A stretch of DNA of 64,000 nt from Kineosporiaceae bacterium (GTDB lineage: Bacteria; Actinomycetota; Actinomycetes; Actinomycetales; Kineosporiaceae): the NCBI GenBank assembly GCA_016794595.1, contig JAEUJN010000013.1, positions 1-64,000 on the forward strand, written 5' to 3'. Shown here in pieces: positions 1 to 9,706 of this stretch (position 1 is the first letter of the stretch; every line of letters starts with the position of its first letter). A model generated the notes under the pieces. The model saw nothing but the letters and a program-made list of their open reading frames with translations. It was not told the origin of the DNA and ran no database searches. A program made the position numbers and the translations under genes.

Positions 1-55
1 GGGTGGGGGGCGTGGGAGGATGAGGGGGTCCCCGATGCTCCCGGAGAGGTCCTGC

Positions 56-1909
56 GTGTCCCCGATGGCCCGAACGGCCCTGACGCCGTCCGCGACCCCG
101 CCGGAGATGATCCGGAACTTCTGCATCATCGCCCACATCGACCACGGCAAGTCGACGCTGGCCGACCGCATGCTGCAGATCACCGGTGTCGTCGACCCGC
201 GGCTGATGCGCGACCAGTACCTGGACCGGATGGACATCGAGCGCGAGCGGGGCATCACGATCAAGTCCCAGGCGGTGCGCATGCCGTGGGAGTCGGACGG
301 TGCCACGTACGCGCTCAACATGATCGACACGCCGGGGCACGTCGACTTCACCTACGAGGTCTCGCGCTCGCTGGCCGCCTGCGAGGGCGCCGTCCTGCTG
401 GTCGACGCCGCTCAGGGGATCGAGGCGCAGACCCTGGCCAACCTCTACCTGGCCCTGGAGAACGACCTGGCGGTCATCCCGGTGCTGAACAAGATCGACC
501 TGCCGGCGGCCAACCCCGAACAGTGCGCCGAGGAGTTGGCGGGGCTGATCGGCTGTCAGCCGGAGGACTGCCTGCGGGTCTCGGGCAAGACCGGTGACGG
601 CGTCGAGGCCCTGCTCGACCAGATCGTCCGCCAGGTGACACCGCCCGTGGGGGACCCGACCGCACCCGCCCGGGCCATGATCTTCGACTCCGTCTACGAC
701 ACCTACCGGGGCGTGGTCACCTACGTCCGGGTGATCGACGGCAAGCTCACCCCGCGCGAGCGCATCCTGATGATGTCGACCCGGGCCACCCACGAGCTGC
801 TCGAGATCGGCGTGATCTCACCCGAACCCGCCCCCGCCCCCGGGCTGGGCGTCGGCGAGGTCGGGTACCTGATCACCGGGGTCAAGGACGTCCGCCAGAG
901 CAAGGTCGGCGACACCGTCACCGACGCCCAGAAGCCGGCCACCGACGCGCTGGGCGGCTACCGCGACCCCAAGCCCATGGTGTTCTCCGGGCTGTACCCG
1001 ATCGACGGGTCGCAGTACCCGGACCTGCGCGAGGCGCTGGACAAGCTCAAGCTCAACGACGCCGCGCTGGTCTACGAGCCGGAGACCAGCGCGGCCCTCG
1101 GCTTCGGGTTCCGCTGCGGCTTCCTCGGGCTGTTGCACCTCGAGATCGTGCGCGAACGACTGGAGCGCGAGTTCAACCTCGACCTGATCTCCACGGCGCC
1201 GAACGTGGTCTACGAGGTGAGCCTGGACGACGGCCGCGAGGTGACCGTCACCAACCCCTCGGAGTACCCGGGAGGCAAGGTCGCCGAGGTCCGCGAGCCC
1301 GTCGTCCGGGCGACCATCCTGAGCCCGAGTGAGTACATCGGCGCGATCATGGAGCTGTGCCAGCAGCGCCGTGGCGTCCTGCTCGGGATGGACTACCTGT
1401 CCACCGAGCGGGTCGAGATGCGCTACACCCTGCCCCTGGCCGAGATCGTGTTCGACTTCTTCGACCAGCTGAAGTCGCGCACCCGCGGCTATGCCAGCCT
1501 GGACTACGAGATGAGCGGCGATCAGGTGGCCGACCTGGTCAAGGTGGACATCCTGCTCCAGGGGGAGACGGTCGACGCGTTCAGCGCCATCGTGCACAAG
1601 GACAAGGCCTACACCTACGGCGTGGCGATGGCGGGCAAGCTGAAGACGCTGATCCCGCGCCAGCAGTTCGAGGTGCCGATCCAGGCCGCGATCGGGGCGA
1701 GAGTCATTGCCCGCGAGAACGTCCGGGCGATCCGCAAGGACGTGCTCGCGAAATGCTATGGCGGTGACATCACCCGCAAGCGCAAACTCCTCGAGAAGCA
1801 GAAGGAGGGCAAGAAGCGGATGAAGATGGTCGGCCGGGTCGAGGTTCCCCAGGACGCCTTCATCGCTGCGCTCTCCTCCGACACCCCCGAGGTGGACAAG
1901 AAGAAGTAG
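56..1909 (+). CDS. lepA: Elongation factor 4 (LepA), ribosome back-translocase
   Basis: Translational GTPase that binds stalled or mistranslocated ribosomes and promotes back-translocation or biogenesis. The P-loop AHIDHGKST lies near residue 30, followed by the switch ITIKSQAV, the G3 motif DTPGHVDF and the G4 motif NKID. The LepA-specific C-terminal tail, rich in Lys ([17 protein letters not shown]), is complete; about 617 aa is the usual size. The GTG at 56 is chosen because GGAGAGG lies 6 nt upstream and the resulting N-terminus ([11 protein letters not shown]) matches actinobacterial LepA. ATGs at 35 (AGGGGG upstream) and 65 are alternatives. It stops with TAG and is followed 8 nt later by the MOSC gene, the likely start of a lepA-MOSC-hemW operon. 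Confidence 0.97.
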   Translation: MSPMARTALTPSATPPEMIRNFCIIAHIDHGKSTLADRMLQITGVVDPRLMRDQYLDRMDIERERGITIKSQAVRMPWESDGATYALNMIDTPGHVDFTYEVSRSLAACEGAVLLVDAAQGIEAQTLANLYLALENDLAVIPVLNKIDLPAANPEQCAEELAGLIGCQPEDCLRVSGKTGDGVEALLDQIVRQVTPPVGDPTAPARAMIFDSVYDTYRGVVTYVRVIDGKLTPRERILMMSTRATHELLEIGVISPEPAPAPGLGVGEVGYLITGVKDVRQSKVGDTVTDAQKPATDALGGYRDPKPMVFSGLYPIDGSQYPDLREALDKLKLNDAALVYEPETSAALGFGFRCGFLGLLHLEIVRERLEREFNLDLISTAPNVVYEVSLDDGREVTVTNPSEYPGGKVAEVREPVVRATILSPSEYIGAIMELCQQRRGVLLGMDYLSTERVEMRYTLPLAEIVFDFFDQLKSRTRGYASLDYEMSGDQVADLVKVDILLQGETVDAFSAIVHKDKAYTYGVAMAGKLKTLIPRQQFEVPIQAAIGARVIARENVRAIRKDVLAKCYGGDITRKRKLLEKQKEGKKRMKMVGRVEVPQDAFIAALSSDTPEVDKKK

Positions 1910-1917
1910 GGGGCACC

Positions 1918-2592
1918 GTGAGCAACTCACCGCGCATCACCGCCGTGTGCCTGGTGCACACCCTCGAGCCGGAGAAGACCAACCCCGACCGGCTGACCGC
2001 CATCGACAAGCGACCGGTACGCCACGCCGTCCCGGTGGGTGCTCATGGGCTGGCCGGGGACCTGGTCAAGGACCACCGCCACCACGGGGGGATCGAGCAG
2101 GCGGTCTATCTCTACGCCGACGAGGACGCCGCCTGGTGGGCCACGGAGCTCGGGATCGACCTGCCCGCAGGCAGTTTCGGGGAGAACCTGCGCAGCTGCG
2201 GGATCGACATCACCGGGGCGGAGATCGGCGAGCGGTGGCGGATCGGCACCTCGGGCCTCGAGCTCGAGCTGACCTGCCCGCGGATCCCGTGCGCCACGTT
2301 CGCCCGCCGGATGGGCCGCCTCGGCGCCCCGGAACGTGGCTGGGTCAAGCGGTTCACCCGGCACGGGGCGCCCGGTGCCTACTTCGCGGTGACCGCACCG
2401 GGCGACGTCCACGCCGGGGACGCGATCGAGGTGGTGCACCGCCCCGGACACGGGATCACCCTCGGACGGACGTTCACCCACGACGAGCCGGCCACCTGGC
2501 AGCCGTTGCTCGACGCGGAGGCGGCCGGTTCCGTCCGGCTCTACGACGACACCCGGGCCCACGCGCGCACGGTGGTTGCCCGGGGTGAGTGA
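1918..2592 (+). CDS. MOSC domain-containing protein (YiiM-like)
   Basis: MOSC (molybdenum cofactor sulfurase C-terminal) fold protein of 224 aa. Family members bind or transfer sulfur or oxygen in molybdenum-cofactor-dependent detoxification; the substrate here is unknown. Visible family motifs are HHGGIEQAVY near residue 55, GSFGENL near 85 and the conserved cysteine in LTCPRIPCATF near 120. It starts with GTG 8 nt after lepA and its end overlaps the hemW start by 8 nt, so the three genes are probably co-transcribed. The assignment to MOSC is firm; the link to lepA and hemW is positional only. Confidence 0.9.
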   Translation: MSNSPRITAVCLVHTLEPEKTNPDRLTAIDKRPVRHAVPVGAHGLAGDLVKDHRHHGGIEQAVYLYADEDAAWWATELGIDLPAGSFGENLRSCGIDITGAEIGERWRIGTSGLELELTCPRIPCATFARRMGRLGAPERGWVKRFTRHGAPGAYFAVTAPGDVHAGDAIEVVHRPGHGITLGRTFTHDEPATWQPLLDAEAAGSVRLYDDTRAHARTVVARGE

Positions 2593-3775
2593 TCCGGCCG
2601 GCGTCCACCGCCCGTTGGGCCTCTACGTGCACGTGCCGTTCTGCGCTCGACGGTGCGGGTACTGCGACTTCAACACCTACACCGCCACCGAGCTCGGCGG
2701 ACGATCCGGGCTGGGCAACCAGGACACCTACGTCGACACCGCGATCGGTGAGATCCGGCTCGCCGCAACGGTTCTCGCGCGTGAGGGGCAGCTGCGCCCG
2801 GCGTCCACCGTGTTCTTCGGTGGCGGCACCCCCACCCTGCTCCCGGTCGCGGACCTGGCCCGGATGCTGTACGCCGTCCGCGACCTGGTCGGGCTCGGGT
2901 CGCACGCCGAGGTGACCACCGAGGCCAACCCCGACTCGGTGGACGACCGCTCCCTGGCCGAGCTGGCCGCCGCGGGCTTCACCCGGATCTCGTTCGGCAT
3001 GCAGTCGGCCCGTCCGCACGTGCTCGCCGCGCTCGATCGCACCCACGACCCGGCGCGCGTGGCCGCAGTCGTCCGCGGGGCGCGGCGGGCCGGGCTGGCG
3101 GTGAGCCTCGACCTGATCTACGGCGCCGACGGGGAATCCGTCGACGACTGGCGGGCCAGCCTGGACGCCGCGACAGCCCTGGCCCCCGAGCACCTCTCGG
3201 CCTACGCCCTGGTGGTCGAGGACGGCACCCCGCTGGCCCGGCGGGTGGCCCGCGGGGACCTGTCGGCACCCGACGAGGACGATCTGGCGGTCAAGTACGA
3301 ACTGGCGGACGACGTGCTCTCCCGGGCGGGGTACGGCTGGTACGAGGTCAGCAACTGGGCCCGGGGGGAGGCCGGTGACCTCACCCATGCCTGCCGGCAC
3401 AACCTCGGCTACTGGCGCGGTGACGACTGGTGGGGGATCGGCCCGGGGGCGCACTCGCACCTGGCCGGGCGGCGCTGGTGGAACGTGCGGCACCCGCGCA
3501 CCTACGCCGCCCGGCTGGCCGCCGGTGAGCAGCCGGTCGACGGCCAGGAACAGCTGACCGCCGGGCAACGGCACACCGAACGGGTCCTGCTCGGCGTCCG
3601 GGTGGCAGCGGGACTGCCGCTGGCCGCGCTCGGCGAGGTCCGGCCGGAGGTGGTTGCGGCCCTGGTGAGCGATGGCCTGATCGAGGGCGCGGCCGCGGTG
3701 CGCGATCGCCGGGTCGTGCTCACCCGGCGGGGGCGCCTGCTGGCCGATGCCGTGGTGCGCACCCTGCTCGCCTGA
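2585..3775 (+). CDS. hemW: Radical SAM heme chaperone HemW
   Basis: Radical SAM protein of the HemN/HemW family, about 396 aa. The 4Fe-4S/SAM motif C-x3-C-x2-C is Cys20, Cys24 and Cys27 (CARRCGYC), followed by the GGGTPTLL glycine-rich motif and the C-terminal HemN domain. Its length and its place after lepA fit HemW, a heme-insertion chaperone, rather than the coproporphyrinogen dehydrogenase HemN. The GTG at 2585 overlaps the preceding stop; a TTG at 2576 is in the same frame. It converges with the response regulator gene 25 nt downstream, and no hairpin was seen in that gap. Confidence 0.93.
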   Translation: MSDPAGVHRPLGLYVHVPFCARRCGYCDFNTYTATELGGRSGLGNQDTYVDTAIGEIRLAATVLAREGQLRPASTVFFGGGTPTLLPVADLARMLYAVRDLVGLGSHAEVTTEANPDSVDDRSLAELAAAGFTRISFGMQSARPHVLAALDRTHDPARVAAVVRGARRAGLAVSLDLIYGADGESVDDWRASLDAATALAPEHLSAYALVVEDGTPLARRVARGDLSAPDEDDLAVKYELADDVLSRAGYGWYEVSNWARGEAGDLTHACRHNLGYWRGDDWWGIGPGAHSHLAGRRWWNVRHPRTYAARLAAGEQPVDGQEQLTAGQRHTERVLLGVRVAAGLPLAALGEVRPEVVAALVSDGLIEGAAAVRDRRVVLTRRGRLLADAVVRTLLA

Positions 3776-3800
3776 GCCGGCGGGCGTCGTCCGGTACTGC

Positions 3801-4499
3801 TCAATCCCGCGCTGCCCAGCGGTACTGGTCCACCGGCCTGCCGGCCGATCCGTACCTGGGCCGGACCACGGCGAGGCCCAGCGCCTCCAGGTGGGCCAGG
3901 TAGCGACGGGCGCTGACCCGGGACATGCCGCACTGCTGCGCGACCTCGGACGAGGACAGCTCGCCCGGCGCGATCCGCAGGGCCTCGGCCACCACGTCGA
4001 GCGAGCGATCCGACAGGCCCTTGGGCAGCGGCGTCGTGCCGCGCGCCCGGTGCCGTGCCTGCAGGATGCGGTCGACCTCGCTCTGGTCCAGGCTGCTGCC
4101 CGTGCCACTGCGCCGGGTCACCTCGGCCCGGTGGGCCTGGAAGGCGACCAGTCGCTCGCGCAGCACGGGCAGGCTGAACGGCTTGAGCAGGTAGTGGACG
4201 ACGCCGCCGGACATGGCCGCCCGCACGGCCTCCAGCTCACGTGCCGCGCTGATCACGATGACGTCGGGTTGTGGCCCGTCCGCCGATCGCAACCGGCGCA
4301 GCACCTCGAGCCCCGAGAAGTCGGGCAGGTAGATGTCCAGCAGCATCAGGTCGGGCTCGAGTTCCTCGACCGCGCGCAGGGCATCGGTGCCGCAGTGCGC
4401 CTGCCCGGCGACGGAGAACCCGGGCACGGCGGCCACATAACCGCTGTGCACCGCGGCGACCGCGAAGTCGTCGTCCACGACCAGCACGCTGATCGTCAT
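3801..4499 (-). CDS. CitB/DcuR-family response regulator
   Basis: Two-component response regulator of 232 aa. The N-terminal receiver has the acidic pocket DDD near residue 10, the phospho-acceptor Asp55 in LMLLDIYLPD, a switch Ser in VISA and Lys in LLKPF. A linker follows, then a C-terminal helix-turn-helix (SSSEVAQQCGMSRVSARRYL, residues about 183-202) typical of CitB/DpiA/DcuR regulators of dicarboxylate or tricarboxylate uptake. It starts with ATG overlapping the stop of the upstream kinase by 4 nt, so the two are translationally coupled. The divergent tctCBA operon is the obvious target. Confidence 0.92.
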   Translation of the reverse strand: MTISVLVVDDDFAVAAVHSGYVAAVPGFSVAGQAHCGTDALRAVEELEPDLMLLDIYLPDFSGLEVLRRLRSADGPQPDVIVISAARELEAVRAAMSGGVVHYLLKPFSLPVLRERLVAFQAHRAEVTRRSGTGSSLDQSEVDRILQARHRARGTTPLPKGLSDRSLDVVAEALRIAPGELSSSEVAQQCGMSRVSARRYLAHLEALGLAVVRPRYGSAGRPVDQYRWAARD

Positions 4500-6064
4500 G
4501 CCGGCTCCCGGAAGCTCACTTCGACCCGGGCCCCACCGAGTGGCGACCCGGCCACCGAGGCGCTTCCGCCCCGGCGCTGGGCGATCCGCGCCACCTGCGC
4601 CAGGCCGATGCCGTGCCCGTGCTGGGAGAGCACCGCGCCCTCCTTGGTGGTCATGCCCGGCTCGAACACCCGCTCGCGGTGCTCGGGTGCGATGCCCGGC
4701 CCGTCGTCGTCCACCCGCACCCCGGTCACCTGGCCGTCGTGCACGGCCAGCCGGACGACGACCCGGCCGTCCGGGCCCACCGCGTCCAGGGCGTTGTCCA
4801 CCAGGTTGCCCAACACCGTGATCAGGTCGTCGCCGACGCCGTCCGCCACCTCGCCCTCGCTCTCCAACGTGAGCCGGGCACCGCGCTCGCGCGCCACCGA
4901 CGCCTTGGCCAGGATCAGGGCACCCAGGGCCGCGTCGTGCACGGCGTCCAGCGACCCGGTCAACACCCGGCCGCCCGCGCCGATCCGGTCGATGTAGGCC
5001 ACGGCGTCCTGGTGCCGGCCGAGTTCGATCAGCCCCTGGACGACGTGCAGCCGGTTGCTGAACTCGTGGGCCTGGGCCCGCAGCGTCTCGGCGAGGTTGC
5101 GCTGGCCGTGCAGCGCTCGCATGGCCTCGACCAGCTCGGTGCGATCGCGCAGGGTCAGCACCTGGGCCACCTGGCGCCCACCCACCTGGGCCGGCGTCCG
5201 GTTGACCATCAGCAGGCGCTCGCCGGCCAGCACGGCCTCGTCGGCGACCGGACGGTCCCGAGCGAGCAGGGGGATCAGCGCGGGGTCGAGGATCTGCTCG
5301 GCCCGCCGTCCGGTCGGGTCGGCGTCCAGCTCGAGCAGGCGCACGGCCTCGTCGTTGGCCAGGGCGATCCGACCATGCTCGTCGACGGCGACCACCCCCT
5401 CACGGATGCCGTGCAGCATCGCCTCGCGGGCCTCGAGCAGGTGCGCGATCTCCTCCGGCTCCAGGCCGAAGATCCGCCGGCGCACCAAGCGGGTCACCAG
5501 GGCCGCGGCGATGGCGCCGAGCAGGGCGGCCGCGGCGAGCCAGGCGGCGACCACCGGGACGTCCTCGCGCAGGTCGGCGGCCAGTTGGCTCTCCAGGATC
5601 CCCACGGACGCCGCGCCGAGCACCCGGCCGTCATCGGAGCGCACCGGCACCTTGGCCCGCAACGACTCCCCGAGGGTGCCGGTCTCGGTCCCGACGAACA
5701 CCTCGCCGCGCAGGGTGGTGGACGGGTCGGTCGAGACGCGTTCGCCGATCCGCCCCGGGTCGGGGTGGGAGTAGCGGATTCCCTCGGCATCGGTGATCAC
5801 CACGAAGGTCATGCCGGAGGACTCCCGGATCAGCTCCGCCAGCGGCTGCAGGGTGGTGCTGGGGTCCGCCTCCTCGTAGGCGGCGATCACGCTGGGCAGC
5901 CGGGCGACGCTGGTCGCGACGCTGAGCACCTGCTGACGGTAGGTGTCCCGGATCTGCTCCTGCTGCAGGCGCACCACCAGGACGCCGGTCAGGCCGACGG
6001 TGAGCAGCACGATGCCCACCTGCAACAGCAGGAGTTGGAAGCCCAGCGTCCTGGTGCGGAGCAC
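4496..6064 (-). CDS. CitA/DcuS-type sensor histidine kinase
   Basis: Membrane sensor kinase of 522 aa. TM1 is at about residues 9-32, an extracellular Cache/PDC sensor at about 33-168 and TM2 at about 170-192. A cytoplasmic PAS domain (about 210-310) precedes a SpoB-type dimerisation helix with the phospho-acceptor His333 in AHEFSNRLH. The ATPase has the N box GNLVDNALDA (Asn420, Asn424), G1 DDDGPGI and G2 GHGIGL. This architecture is that of kinases sensing citrate or C4-dicarboxylates. The start is a GTG at 6064 facing the tctC promoter. Together with the regulator it probably induces tctCBA when an external carboxylate is present. Confidence 0.93.
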   Translation of the reverse strand: MLRTRTLGFQLLLLQVGIVLLTVGLTGVLVVRLQQEQIRDTYRQQVLSVATSVARLPSVIAAYEEADPSTTLQPLAELIRESSGMTFVVITDAEGIRYSHPDPGRIGERVSTDPSTTLRGEVFVGTETGTLGESLRAKVPVRSDDGRVLGAASVGILESQLAADLREDVPVVAAWLAAAALLGAIAAALVTRLVRRRIFGLEPEEIAHLLEAREAMLHGIREGVVAVDEHGRIALANDEAVRLLELDADPTGRRAEQILDPALIPLLARDRPVADEAVLAGERLLMVNRTPAQVGGRQVAQVLTLRDRTELVEAMRALHGQRNLAETLRAQAHEFSNRLHVVQGLIELGRHQDAVAYIDRIGAGGRVLTGSLDAVHDAALGALILAKASVARERGARLTLESEGEVADGVGDDLITVLGNLVDNALDAVGPDGRVVVRLAVHDGQVTGVRVDDDGPGIAPEHRERVFEPGMTTKEGAVLSQHGHGIGLAQVARIAQRRGGSASVAGSPLGGARVEVSFREPA

Positions 6065-6233
6065 GTGGCCAGTGTGCCTGCGTTGTGCCGTGGCTCACAG
6101 CGCTCCGGCCCTGACCGAAATGACCAATACGACCTCTACCGCCACAACATCGTCAGGCGCCCGGTGCCCTGCCTACGGTCAGCCCACCTGGCCACGTGGC
6201 CCAGGTCACAGCATCACGACCGGAGGGTCCGAC
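6065..6233. promoter_or_regulatory. Divergent control region between sensor kinase and tctC
   Basis: 169-nt non-coding gap. A TANNNT-type -10 (TACGGT, 6174-6179) faces tctC. Just after it, 6190-6201 is a perfect 12-bp palindrome, GGCCACGTGGCC. A matching half (CACGTGGCCAG) begins at the kinase start codon (6062-6072). These are candidate operators for the CitB-type regulator, inferred from position only. The tctC ribosome site GGAGGG is at 6222-6227. Confidence 0.4.
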
Positions 6234-7259
6234 ATGTCACTGCTCACCCGGCGCCACGCCCTCGCCGTCATCGCCGCGGCTGCCGCGCTCGGCCTCGCGG
6301 CCTGCTCCTCCTCGAGCTCCACCTCGTCCACCTCGCCCGCCGCCGGGGGTGCCGCGGGATCGGCCGATCGCGACCCGATCGCGCGGTTGCAGGTGATGGC
6401 CCCGGCCGACCCCGGCGGTGGATGGGACCAGACCGCCCGCGCGATGGCGGCCGCCTTCGAGCAGGAGGGCCTGGCGCGCACCGTCCAGGTGAGCAATGTC
6501 GGAGGCGCCGGGGGCACGGTCGGCCTGGCCAGCCTGGCCAACGAGCGCAGCGAGGAGTTCCTGATGGTGATGGGACTGGTCATGGTCGGGGCGATCGAGA
6601 CCAACGCCTCGCAGGCCACGCTGGCCGACACCACGCCCATCGCACGCCTGACCGCCGAGGACGAGATCATCGTCGTGCCGGCGAACTCGCCCTTCCGGTC
6701 GATGAGTGACCTGGTCGCGGCGATGAGATCGACCGGCAAGGCGGTCTCGATCGCGGGCGGCTCGGCGGGCGGTACCGATCACATCCTCGCCGGGCTGATC
6801 GCCAAGGCGGGAGGCGTGCCGGCCACGGAGCTGAACTACGTTCCCTTCTCCGGTGGCGGGGAGTCCCTGGCCGCCCTGCTCGGGGGCAAGGTCTCCGCGG
6901 GCATCTCGGGGGTCGGGGAGTACGCCGAGCAGGTCAAGGCCGGCAAGTTGCGGGCCCTGGCCGTCTCCGGCAGTGCCCGGGTGCCGGGCCTGGAGGCCCC
7001 AACCCTGACCGAGGCCGGGGTCGACGTCACCCTGAGCAACTGGCGAGGCGTGGTCGCCCCGCCGAAGGTGTCGGCCGAGGCCAAGCAGCGCCTCACCGCC
7101 CTGGTCGAGGACCTGCACGCCTCGGCCGCCTGGAAGGACACGCTGACCAAGAACGGGTGGAGCGACTCCTACCTGTCCGGCGAGGAGTTCGGCACGTTCC
7201 TCCAGCAGGAGCAGACGCGGATCCGTGGCGTGCTCCAGGACATCGGGCTCGTCAAGTGA
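6234..7259 (+). CDS. tctC: Tripartite tricarboxylate transporter substrate-binding lipoprotein (TctC)
   Basis: Extracytoplasmic solute receptor of 341 aa. It has a short signal peptide with twin arginine (TRRHALAVI) ending in the lipobox LAAC, then a Ser/Ala-rich linker and the Bug/TctC fold (APADPGGGWDQTAR; NVGGAGGTVG). It captures a di- or tricarboxylate and delivers it to the TctA/TctB membrane complex. The ATG at 6234 has GGAGGG 6 nt upstream; longer in-frame readings would lose the signal peptide. The stop overlaps the tctB GTG by 4 nt. The ligand cannot be read from sequence; citrate, tricarballylate and aromatic acids are all known in the family. Confidence 0.93.
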   Translation: MSLLTRRHALAVIAAAAALGLAACSSSSSTSSTSPAAGGAAGSADRDPIARLQVMAPADPGGGWDQTARAMAAAFEQEGLARTVQVSNVGGAGGTVGLASLANERSEEFLMVMGLVMVGAIETNASQATLADTTPIARLTAEDEIIVVPANSPFRSMSDLVAAMRSTGKAVSIAGGSAGGTDHILAGLIAKAGGVPATELNYVPFSGGGESLAALLGGKVSAGISGVGEYAEQVKAGKLRALAVSGSARVPGLEAPTLTEAGVDVTLSNWRGVVAPPKVSAEAKQRLTALVEDLHASAAWKDTLTKNGWSDSYLSGEEFGTFLQQEQTRIRGVLQDIGLVK

Positions 7260-7786
7260 GCGAGCACCCGCCGGGGGCCGGCGAGACGGTCCCCGGGCGC
7301 AGGGCGGGTCCGGCCGAGTTCGCCGTCCCTGCAGGCCTTCTCGTCCTCGGCGTGGTCACGGTGTGGCAGGCCCGGGGGATCGCGTCGGGGGCGTCGGGAG
7401 CGGCCATCGGCCCCCGGGTCTTCCCCTACGCGGTGGGCGTGTTGCTGCTGTTCTGCGCCGTGGTCGCGGCGATCGCCCTGGTCCGCCAGGGCGGCGCCGT
7501 GGCCGAGGCAGGCGAGGACGTCGACAGCCAGGCGGGCACGGACTGGCCGACGGTGGGGCGACTGGCGGCAGCCTTCCTGGCCCTGGTGGTTCTCGTCGAG
7601 CCGTTGGGTTGGCCGATCGGGGCGATGCTGCTGTTCGGTGGCACGGCCTGGGCCCTGGGTGCCCGGCCGATCACCCGCCCGCTGGTGATCGGCGCCGTCC
7701 TGGGGCTGGCGACGCACCTGCTCTTCACCCGCTTCCTCGGGTTGTACCTGCCCGCGGGCCCACTCGAGGTGGTGCTCGGTGGGTGA
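7256..7786 (+). CDS. tctB: Tripartite tricarboxylate transporter small membrane subunit (TctB)
   Basis: Small TctB-family membrane subunit of 176 aa with four predicted transmembrane helices, at about residues 22-40, 55-75, 103-122 and 140-165. The motif [15 protein letters not shown] is the usual TctB signature after the first helix. It starts with GTG inside the tctC stop (GTGA overlap) and its end overlaps the tctA start by 8 nt, so the three subunits are coupled. A longer in-frame reading reaches back into tctC and is not used. Confidence 0.9.
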   Translation: MSEHPPGAGETVPGRRAGPAEFAVPAGLLVLGVVTVWQARGIASGASGAAIGPRVFPYAVGVLLLFCAVVAAIALVRQGGAVAEAGEDVDSQAGTDWPTVGRLAAAFLALVVLVEPLGWPIGAMLLFGGTAWALGARPITRPLVIGAVLGLATHLLFTRFLGLYLPAGPLEVVLGG

Positions 7787-9308
7787 CCTCGGCGCGCTGA
7801 TGGACGGGTTCGCCACGGCGCTCCAGCCGATCTATCTGCTGTATGCCCTGGTGGGAGTGACCCTGGGCACCGCCGTCGGCGTGCTGCCCGGGATCGGCCC
7901 GGCGATGACCGTCGCGCTCCTGCTGCCGCTGACCTACACCCTCGAGCCCACCGCGGCGTTCATCATGTTCGCCGGGATCTACTACGGCGCCATGTACGGC
8001 GGGTCGACCACCTCGATCCTGCTGAACACCCCGGGCGAGTCGGCGTCCATGATCAGTGCGCTGGAGGGCAACGCGATGGCCAAGGCCGGCCGCGGAGCCG
8101 CGGCGCTGGCCACGGCGGCCCTGGGCTCCTTCGTCGCCGGCACCCTGGCGACGGCCGCGCTGTCCCTGCTCGCCCCGACCATCGCCGAGCTGGCCGTCCA
8201 GCTCGGCCCGCAGGACTACGTCGCGTTGATGGTGCTCGCCTTCCTGACCGTCTCGGCGATGCTCGGCAGCTCTCCGGTGCGCGGGGTCGCGGCCCTGGCG
8301 CTGGGGCTGTTCATCGGGCTGATCGGTACCGACACCCTCACCGCCCAGCAGCGCTACACCTTCGGCATCTCGGCGCTGGCCGACGGGATCGACGTGGTGG
8401 TGGTCGCGGTCGGGATCTTCGCAGTCGGCGAGACGCTGTACGTGGCCAGCCGGATGCGCCGCGGCCCCATCCCGCTGGTGCCGATCGGCGGCAGCTGGAT
8501 GACCCGCCAGGACTGGCGCCGGTCCTGGCCCGCCTGGTTGCGCGGGACCGCCATCGGCTTCCCCATCGGCACCATCCCGGCCGGTGGAGCGGATGTCTCG
8601 ACCTTCCTGTCCTATTCGGCGGAACGGCGATTGTCCAAGCACAAGAAGGACTTCGGGCACGGCGCGATCGAGGGCGTGGCCGGGCCCGAGGCGGCCAACA
8701 ACGCGGCCGCGGCCGGCGTCCTGGTGCCGCTGCTGACCCTCGGGCTGCCCACCTCGGCGACGGCAGCGATCATCATCGCCGCGTTCCAGTCCTACGGGAT
8801 CCGCCCCGGGCCGCTGCTGTTCGAGAGCGAGGCGGCGCTGGTCTGGGCACTCATCGCGAGCCTGTACATCGGCAACGTGCTGCTGCTGGTGCTGAACCTG
8901 CCCCTGGTCGGGATCTGGGTGCGGTTGCTGCAGATCCCGCGTCCGTACCTGTACGCGGGGATCCTCACCTTCGCCGCACTCGGGTCGTACTCGATCGGCG
9001 CCTCCCGCATCGACCTGATCCTGCTGTTCCTGCTCGGCCTGATGGGCTGGCTGATGCGCCGGTTCGGGTACCCGGTGGCCCCGGCGGTGGTCGGGCTGAT
9101 CCTGGGGCCGATCGCGGAGGAACAACTGCGCCGGACGCTCCAGATCAGTCAGGGGGACCTGACGGCGCTGGTCTCGACGCCCTTCTCGGTCACCGTCTAT
9201 GTCGCGATCGTCGGGCTGCTCGCCCTGGGGCTGTGGCTCCAGCGGCGCGAGGCGGCGAGTGAGGCCGAGCTCGCGCGTCAGCTCGGCACACCAGGAGGCC
9301 CGGCATGA
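7779..9308 (+). CDS. tctA: Tripartite tricarboxylate transporter large permease subunit (TctA)
   Basis: TctA-family permease of 509 aa with about 11-12 hydrophobic helices. It carries the two glycine-rich family motifs, [20 protein letters not shown] near residue 30 and the related [13 protein letters not shown] near residue 265, plus [20 protein letters not shown]. It forms the solute channel of a secondary, ion-coupled carboxylate importer. It starts with GTG 8 nt inside tctB, and its stop overlaps the universal stress gene by 4 nt (ATGA). The size and motifs are complete. Confidence 0.95.
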   Translation: MGDLGALMDGFATALQPIYLLYALVGVTLGTAVGVLPGIGPAMTVALLLPLTYTLEPTAAFIMFAGIYYGAMYGGSTTSILLNTPGESASMISALEGNAMAKAGRGAAALATAALGSFVAGTLATAALSLLAPTIAELAVQLGPQDYVALMVLAFLTVSAMLGSSPVRGVAALALGLFIGLIGTDTLTAQQRYTFGISALADGIDVVVVAVGIFAVGETLYVASRMRRGPIPLVPIGGSWMTRQDWRRSWPAWLRGTAIGFPIGTIPAGGADVSTFLSYSAERRLSKHKKDFGHGAIEGVAGPEAANNAAAAGVLVPLLTLGLPTSATAAIIIAAFQSYGIRPGPLLFESEAALVWALIASLYIGNVLLLVLNLPLVGIWVRLLQIPRPYLYAGILTFAALGSYSIGASRIDLILLFLLGLMGWLMRRFGYPVAPAVVGLILGPIAEEQLRRTLQISQGDLTALVSTPFSVTVYVAIVGLLALGLWLQRREAASEAELARQLGTPGGPA

Positions 9309-9706
9309 CCGTGGTGATCGCCTTCGTGCCCAAGCCGGCAGGGTGGGCCGCCCTGTCCGCGGGAATCGAGGAGGCCCAGCGGCGGGGCGAGCCCGTGCAC
9401 GTGGTGAACGTCTCGCGGGGCGATCAGCTGGTCGATCCCGGCTATGCCTCGCCGGAGGAGTTGCAGGAGCTGAGGTCCCGGCTCGAACTCAGCGGACTGG
9501 GGTTCACCCTCGATCACCATGTCGGGGAGGACACCGCCGCCGAGGCGGTGGTCGAGGCAGCGCACACGGTGGACGCCAGCGTGATCGTGATCGGCATCCG
9601 GCATCGATCGGCCACCGGCAAGTTCCTCTTCGGCAGTGACGCTCAGCGGATCCTGCTCGCCGCCCCGTGCCCCGTGCTGGCGGTCAAGGCAGCCGGGGAC
9701 GACTGA
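9305..9706 (+). CDS. Universal stress protein (UspA family)
   Basis: Single-domain universal stress protein of 133 aa. The ATP-binding signature G-x2-R...G-x-F-x-FGS is visible as [18 protein letters not shown] near residues 98-115, so it probably binds ATP. It is translationally coupled to tctA by an ATGA overlap and is the last gene of the tct operon. A UspA protein joined to a transporter may act as a cytoplasmic modulator; that is inference. Its 3' end overlaps the convergent membrane gene by 23 nt. Confidence 0.88.
   Translation: MTVVIAFVPKPAGWAALSAGIEEAQRRGEPVHVVNVSRGDQLVDPGYASPEELQELRSRLELSGLGFTLDHHVGEDTAAEAVVEAAHTVDASVIVIGIRHRSATGKFLFGSDAQRILLAAPCPVLAVKAAGDD

Noticed and set aside
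2585-3775. Oxygen-independent coproporphyrinogen oxidase HemN
   Set aside because: Length, lepA linkage and the Cys motif with only three Cys (no fourth as in CxxxCxxCxC) fit the heme chaperone HemW better.
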